Part shown: positions 60,056 through 64,000 of the stretch, one piece after another | How positions within the stretch are numbered: the stretch's first letter is position 1 | Layout of the letters: each line of letters begins with the position of its first letter | The notes under the pieces: generated by a model | Told to the model about the DNA's origin: nothing | What the model saw: only the letters and a program-made list of their open reading frames with translations | Databases searched by the model: none | Made by a program: the position numbers and the translations under genes | NCBI GenBank assembly: GCA_947454235.1 | Contig: CANGIY010000012.1 | Span: 1 to 64,000, forward strand | Reading direction: 5' to 3' | From: Chitinophagaceae bacterium | Lineage (GTDB): Bacteria; Bacteroidota; Bacteroidia; Chitinophagales; Chitinophagaceae | Length of the DNA: 64,000 bases

Positions 60056-61972
60056 ATGGCAACTGAAAAAAGAATAACCAGAAATATAACAACCATACTG
60101 ACTGCGATATGCATCGGTAATGGTGTGTTGGCATTTCTTTCGTATATTCTCGACTCTTTCTATCATTTCACTTTTACCGAATTTGTTCGTATAAATCCTA
60201 TTACAGCGCTCGCTTTTACAATGAACGGTCTATGGCTTTTATTGTACCAAAAAAACCCGAGGCAAGCGAAGTTGTACCAATACTATGTTGCGGGGTTATT
60301 ATTGGTAAGTACCGGTTTCAAACTGCTGGAATTGGTTGGGGTTTCAACATTGGCATTTGATCGCATACTTTTTTGGGGTATAATCAATAAAACAACCTAC
60401 TTCAAGCCTTTAGGCCCATATTCTACTATTCTGCTTGGCATTTCAGGAATGGTTGTTCTATTCGCAAACAAAAAAAATGAGAAACTGCTTTATGTGAGTG
60501 ACATATTAAAGGTATGCGGTTTTTTAATCTCATACCTGGCAGTAATTGGCTACATTTTTCGAATAGAAGTCGTTTTTCAGGTAGGTGAGTTTTTACCATT
60601 GGCATTTAATTCCGCTGCCGGATATTTGTCATTTTTTATCGTTTCCATACTACTGCTACCCTATGGCGAAATATTGCGTGTGATCAATTCACGCCACATA
60701 GGTAGTAAAATGGTACGTAACGCAATTCCTGTTATTTTAATCATTCCAATTGTATTCGGTTCTATTAAAATACTCATTGAGGAATTCATGCTTTCCTATT
60801 TCAATTTTGGCAACAATTTACTCTTTGACTCGGTTTATGGTACTGCTCTTGAATCGGTTATAATGGTACTAATGGTGCTCATTTTCTTGTTTTTTTATGC
60901 CAAACGACTCAATCAGCAAGACAAAAAAAGAACCATTGCTGAGTTGCAAACTTTGGCGAGTGAACGCAGGTACAGAACACTGGTTTCGGCGCTTAGGGAA
61001 GGCGTTGTCTATTTTAATATTAACGGCATTGTATCGTTTTGTAACCCAAGCTTCTTAAAAATTACCGGTTATGAAGAACCCGAAGTGATGGGTAAAAACT
61101 TCTTCGATTTCTTTGTTGATACTTCAATCAAGGAAAAATATCTGAGGCTTATTGCTGATGTGAAATTTGATTTGGCTGAAGTTTTTGAAGAGCAACTTCG
61201 CACAACCAACGGTGATGCTATTTGGGTTTCCATGTCAGTAAGTCCTGTTTATAGTGAGGAAGGTAGCCCTGTTGCTGCGCTGGCGACATTAGTAGACATT
61301 ACCGAAAAAAGAAAGCAACTGGAAGATATTGAAGCCTACAGCGCATCGGCGGCCCACGATTTGAATGCTCCGTTGGCACGTATTGAAATGATTGCACTAT
61401 TATTGCTCGACAGTGTGGGTGAAACACTTGATACTGAAAACAAAGAGCTTCTTGAGGCTATTGCGGGAATTTCAGCGAATATGCGTGCATTGTTGAAAGA
61501 CCTGTTGCAATTCTCTAAACTTGGTGTTTCGGGAGTTGTTAAAAACGAAGTTGATACTGCTTTATTGGTGAAAGAAGTGTTAGAAGCAAACATGCACATT
61601 AATCCTATTGCTAAAGTCTCAATTGGGCAATTACCGATGGTACGGGCTGATAGAGCAATGCTGAAACAAGTTTTAACCAATCTTGTGTCAAATGCGCTCA
61701 AGTATTCAGGGCAGAAAGAAAAGCCACAGGTTGAGATAGGCAGCTATGAAGAAGCAGGCAAAACAGTGATATATGTACGTGACAATGGTGCAGGATTTGA
61801 TATGGCGCAGGCGCACAAATTATTTGCAGCATTCCAACGATTGCATGTAGAATTTGAAGGCAATGGGCTGGGGCTACCAATTGTAAAACGCATCATTGAA
61901 AAGCACGGCGGTAAAATTTGGGCCAATGCGAAACCGGGAGAAGGTGCCGTATTCTACTTCACGCTTTCTTAA
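60056..61972 (+). CDS. Membrane PAS sensor histidine kinase
   Basis: 638 residues. An N-terminal membrane sensor of about eight helices (17-290) lacks a recognised motif but resembles the MASE type. A PAS domain (about 305-420: YRTLVSALREGVVYFNINGI; MSVSPVYSEEGSPVAALATLVDITE with the PAC end) leads to a kinase core with SAAHDLNAPLARIE (phospho-His about residue 437), LVSNALKYSGQ (N box), DNGAGFDMA (G1) and GLGLPIVKRIIEKHGGKIWA (G2). No receiver domain is fused and no response regulator is adjacent. Its stop codon overlaps that of the convergent barrel gene by 4 bp. Confidence 0.92.
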   Translation: MATEKRITRNITTILTAICIGNGVLAFLSYILDSFYHFTFTEFVRINPITALAFTMNGLWLLLYQKNPRQAKLYQYYVAGLLLVSTGFKLLELVGVSTLAFDRILFWGIINKTTYFKPLGPYSTILLGISGMVVLFANKKNEKLLYVSDILKVCGFLISYLAVIGYIFRIEVVFQVGEFLPLAFNSAAGYLSFFIVSILLLPYGEILRVINSRHIGSKMVRNAIPVILIIPIVFGSIKILIEEFMLSYFNFGNNLLFDSVYGTALESVIMVLMVLIFLFFYAKRLNQQDKKRTIAELQTLASERRYRTLVSALREGVVYFNINGIVSFCNPSFLKITGYEEPEVMGKNFFDFFVDTSIKEKYLRLIADVKFDLAEVFEEQLRTTNGDAIWVSMSVSPVYSEEGSPVAALATLVDITEKRKQLEDIEAYSASAAHDLNAPLARIEMIALLLLDSVGETLDTENKELLEAIAGISANMRALLKDLLQFSKLGVSGVVKNEVDTALLVKEVLEANMHINPIAKVSIGQLPMVRADRAMLKQVLTNLVSNALKYSGQKEKPQVEIGSYEEAGKTVIYVRDNGAGFDMAQAHKLFAAFQRLHVEFEGNGLGLPIVKRIIEKHGGKIWANAKPGEGAVFYFTLS

Positions 61973-63804
61973 TCTCTATTGAAATCTATCAAATCGGGGG
62001 CGTTGATATAACTACTTTGGTACCTGAAATTCAGGTTGGAGGAAAGCACCACTTTAAAATCGTTGTAACCTACGGGTGCCACAGGATAATAGTAAGCCCT
62101 TAATTCGATGGTTCTGAAAATAAGGTGTTCGTTTCTGGCCCTCATCCCTCCGCCAAGGCCTGCAAACAGATTGTAGTTGTTGCGATTGTAGTCGCGTAAC
62201 AACGAAACATCGGCAAATGGGAAGGGAGCAAAACTGAAGCCAAAAATTTTGCCCTTTAGATAGAAAACAGTTTCGCTTTGTAACGAAATTCTTCGATCAC
62301 CAAAAATACTGTCAGACATAAAGCCGCGTAATCCGAGGCTATTGTTGATGCGTAATGGCGTACTGGTGACCGGCGAAAACACAGCGGCTGCATTCAGCGA
62401 AATCAATTGCCTTATTTTCACCTTTCCCGGCCTATAGATGCGACTATATGCCATTACGCCAACCATTATACCGGCATCTTCCATATTACCATTGTGAAAA
62501 TACGTGCCCCCTTTTGCAAACAGCCTGCAAAATTCACCGTCTTCGGTAACCAAGTATTTTGACACATTGAGACCGGCATAGGGACGCGCAAGTTCAAGTT
62601 GTTTTGTCCACCCTGCTACCAAAGACGTATTCAAACCAATTGGCACGTCTTCGGTGGTTCCAAAGCCGTATATGTAGTGAGTCTTGTAAAACTCCTGATT
62701 GAAAAACGTGATTTGACCCAATATACCCGTCGTATTGTTATAAAATGGATCATACCGGTTTCCGGTTTGGAATGGCAGCTCATTGAAGGTGCGGTTAAAA
62801 TACCTGACGCTACCAAAGTGGCGGTTTCTGAGTTTTCCCTCAGTTTCCTTGATCTGACAATGGTTGAAGTTATAACCCAGCCACGCGTCGCATGAAACGT
62901 AGTTATATTTGTAAAACTTAGACTCGGGTAACTGATAAAAATTGATTGATTCGTTCTTGCTCAAACTCAAGGCGCCTGCAAACAAATCATACGGAGAATG
63001 AAGCGACTTCTCAAACAGAAAACGATAACTCAGCTCTTCCTCGTTGGTGGCACCATTAACACCTATGTTGCCTGCAGTAATAGTTAGGTCACAAAATGAA
63101 TGAAACAGATTCGTTTTTTTGTATGCCCCCTGAAAACCCCACGGTCCTTCACGCTTTGCATCAAAAAGGGTCATAAAATCAAGACGCTGTGCGAGCCCAC
63201 CAAAGTTCGATTCATAAACGTTAAGCTTGCTTCTTTGAGGGCCTCCAATGTCTAAGCCACCTGCAATACTGATTTCGTCTTTCGTGTAAACCACGATATC
63301 TACCGAATCTTTGCTGTGGGGCACTTTCTTTAGCACAATACGAGCATCCTGAATGTATTCGCGGCTCCTTAGCCAGCGTTCATTGTCTGCCATTTGATAG
63401 GCATTTACTTTATCGCCGAGCTTGAAAAACAAATCGTTCTTAACCACCGAATTTTTAGTTACTGTGTGCAATTTTTTGCCTACAACAGCCCAAAAGCTTT
63501 GATCGGTTTTAGCTGTATCCTTGAAGTTGCGGTCGAAATTGAGGGGTATAATTGTGATGTTGCGAATAATTTTTCCTTCAAACTTTCTATATGGCTTTTC
63601 GGCTTTTCCGTTTATAAATCCTATCGCGTCATCGGGGTTTTGGCGTGCTGCATTAAGCGCATCTTGAAAAACATTATTGATAAATTTGTTGTGCGAAATT
63701 CTGATCGCGCTCAAATTCAGGCTGTCGGGGAGGTGAAAATGCGTTTGCCCCGAAGCAGTATTGCTCAGGAAAAAACTAAAAACGATATAGATAGAAGCGC
63801 GCAA
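61969..63804 (-). CDS. POTRA/Omp85-like outer-membrane protein
   Basis: 611 residues. The signal peptide is MRASIYIVFSFFLSNTASGQ with a TTG start, as no ATG fits; the start is uncertain. One or two POTRA-like units (residues about 75-190: IIRNITIIPLNFDRNF, RWLRSREYIQDARIVLKKVP) precede strands of a large barrel with the NVYESNFGGLAQRLDF and INNSLGLRGFMSDSIFGDRR segments (the latter recalls the BamA/TamA VRGY loop). The C-terminus NLNFRYQSSYINAPDLIDF ends in aromatic residues. It probably inserts or transports proteins or lipids in the outer membrane, but no partner is visible. The gene overlaps the kinase stop by 4 bp. Confidence 0.8.
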   Translation of the reverse strand: MRASIYIVFSFFLSNTASGQTHFHLPDSLNLSAIRISHNKFINNVFQDALNAARQNPDDAIGFINGKAEKPYRKFEGKIIRNITIIPLNFDRNFKDTAKTDQSFWAVVGKKLHTVTKNSVVKNDLFFKLGDKVNAYQMADNERWLRSREYIQDARIVLKKVPHSKDSVDIVVYTKDEISIAGGLDIGGPQRSKLNVYESNFGGLAQRLDFMTLFDAKREGPWGFQGAYKKTNLFHSFCDLTITAGNIGVNGATNEEELSYRFLFEKSLHSPYDLFAGALSLSKNESINFYQLPESKFYKYNYVSCDAWLGYNFNHCQIKETEGKLRNRHFGSVRYFNRTFNELPFQTGNRYDPFYNNTTGILGQITFFNQEFYKTHYIYGFGTTEDVPIGLNTSLVAGWTKQLELARPYAGLNVSKYLVTEDGEFCRLFAKGGTYFHNGNMEDAGIMVGVMAYSRIYRPGKVKIRQLISLNAAAVFSPVTSTPLRINNSLGLRGFMSDSIFGDRRISLQSETVFYLKGKIFGFSFAPFPFADVSLLRDYNRNNYNLFAGLGGGMRARNEHLIFRTIELRAYYYPVAPVGYNDFKVVLSSNLNFRYQSSYINAPDLIDFNRD

Positions 63805-63849
63805 ATATGTCTTTGCTTTGATTTTCTTGTGTTTGAAAAACGACTAAAA

Positions 63850-64000
63850 CTAAGGTTTAACGGCGACAAAGATCTTTTGAACTCCGCTTTTACCTTGCCC
63901 CCCTTCATAAACAATATCAAACGTTTTTTTTATTTCAAAACCGCAGTCTGAAAGAACCTCATTAATAAACGCAGGTTCATAATAGTAAACAAACATTCTC
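63850..64000 (-). CDS. C-terminal fragment of a probable SAM-dependent methyltransferase (5' end off the window)
   Basis: The minus strand reads open from the edge to TAG at 63852-63850, giving RMFVYYYEPAFINEVLSDCG, then FEIKKTFDIVYEGGQGK and IFVAVKP. The shape (a strand, a helix ending in CGF, and then a strand FVAVKP) is that of the last elements of a class I methyltransferase. The rest lies beyond 64000, so the call is weak. It is upstream of the barrel gene on the same strand, 45 bp apart. Confidence 0.5.
   Translation of the reverse strand, partial: RMFVYYYEPAFINEVLSDCGFEIKKTFDIVYEGGQGKSGVQKIFVAVKP

Noticed and set aside
1..64000. tRNA, rRNA, IS element, integrase, prophage or CRISPR array
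   Set aside because: I looked for tRNA-like cloverleaf arms in the intergenic gaps, transposase motifs and regular repeats and found none; small RNAs without a strong hairpin could be missed by eye.

Overview
The window is a chromosomal segment of a Bacteroidota bacterium, most likely near the Chitinophagales/Sphingobacteriales. The evidence is two secreted proteins with a type IX secretion C-terminal sorting domain, several families largely confined to the phylum (DUF4199-like, DUF4293-like, DUF5606-like, beta-propeller/Y_Y_Y LytS-type kinases), an HU-TPR-bL38-RNase G gene block, promoters of the phylum type (TTTG, about 19 nt, TAnnTTTG), and no clear Shine-Dalgarno sites. I see no rRNA, tRNA, CRISPR array, insertion sequence, phage or integrase gene. 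Most of the segment is ordinary chromosome with small accessory patches.

Layout. 1-9.5 kb, all minus strand: YifB/ComM ATPase (cut by the left edge), a membrane glycosyltransferase 2, a small outer-membrane barrel, a 49-residue membrane protein, an acetyltransferase, a large GH3/beta-lactamase fusion, a second barrel protein, and an enoyl-CoA hydratase with a stand-alone B12-binding protein. 9.5-11.6 kb: an AT-rich two-gene operon with its own promoter, encoding an HsdR-N-like PD-(D/E)XK protein and a protein with a Cys-rich N-terminus; this is the best candidate here for something undescribed. 11.6-15.8 kb: a serine hydrolase with an altered active site and a 986-residue NHL-repeat protein. 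15.9-23.7 kb, plus strand: a DNA-alkylation-repair-like HEAT protein, then a LytTR response regulator with two tandem ~1000-residue sensor kinases that are recent paralogs. 23.8-30 kb: a dihydroorotase homolog without its metal ligands overlapping a membrane gene, serS, and nuoF. 30-37 kb: a GT-C-like membrane protein, a HisKA/OmpR two-component pair, a small unknown gene, purN, and a NuoE-NuoF fusion standing alone.

37-50 kb: an envelope lipoprotein, a DUF2892-like protein, then the minus-strand block HU, TPR, 29-residue bL38 homolog, RNase E/G. This is followed by heme A synthase (non-ATG start), a T9SS-sorted protein, an atypical SDR, a TPR protein, an orphan oligopeptide-binding lipoprotein, and a class A beta-lactamase-like protein lacking the catalytic lysine. 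50-64 kb: acetyltransferase, DHFR-like reductase, sodium:solute symporter, Xaa-Pro aminopeptidase, polysaccharide deacetylase, mannose-1-phosphate guanylyltransferase, an envelope protein, DUF5606-like protein, a PAS histidine kinase, a POTRA/Omp85-like outer-membrane protein, and the 3' end of a probable methyltransferase cut by the right edge.

Recurring themes are degenerate enzyme homologs (dihydroorotase, class A and class C beta-lactamase folds, SDR), very tight tail-to-tail gene packing (three pairs overlap or abut at the stop codons), and -7 promoter boxes so close to some start codons that leaderless transcripts are likely. All calls come from reading the sequence; no database search was run.
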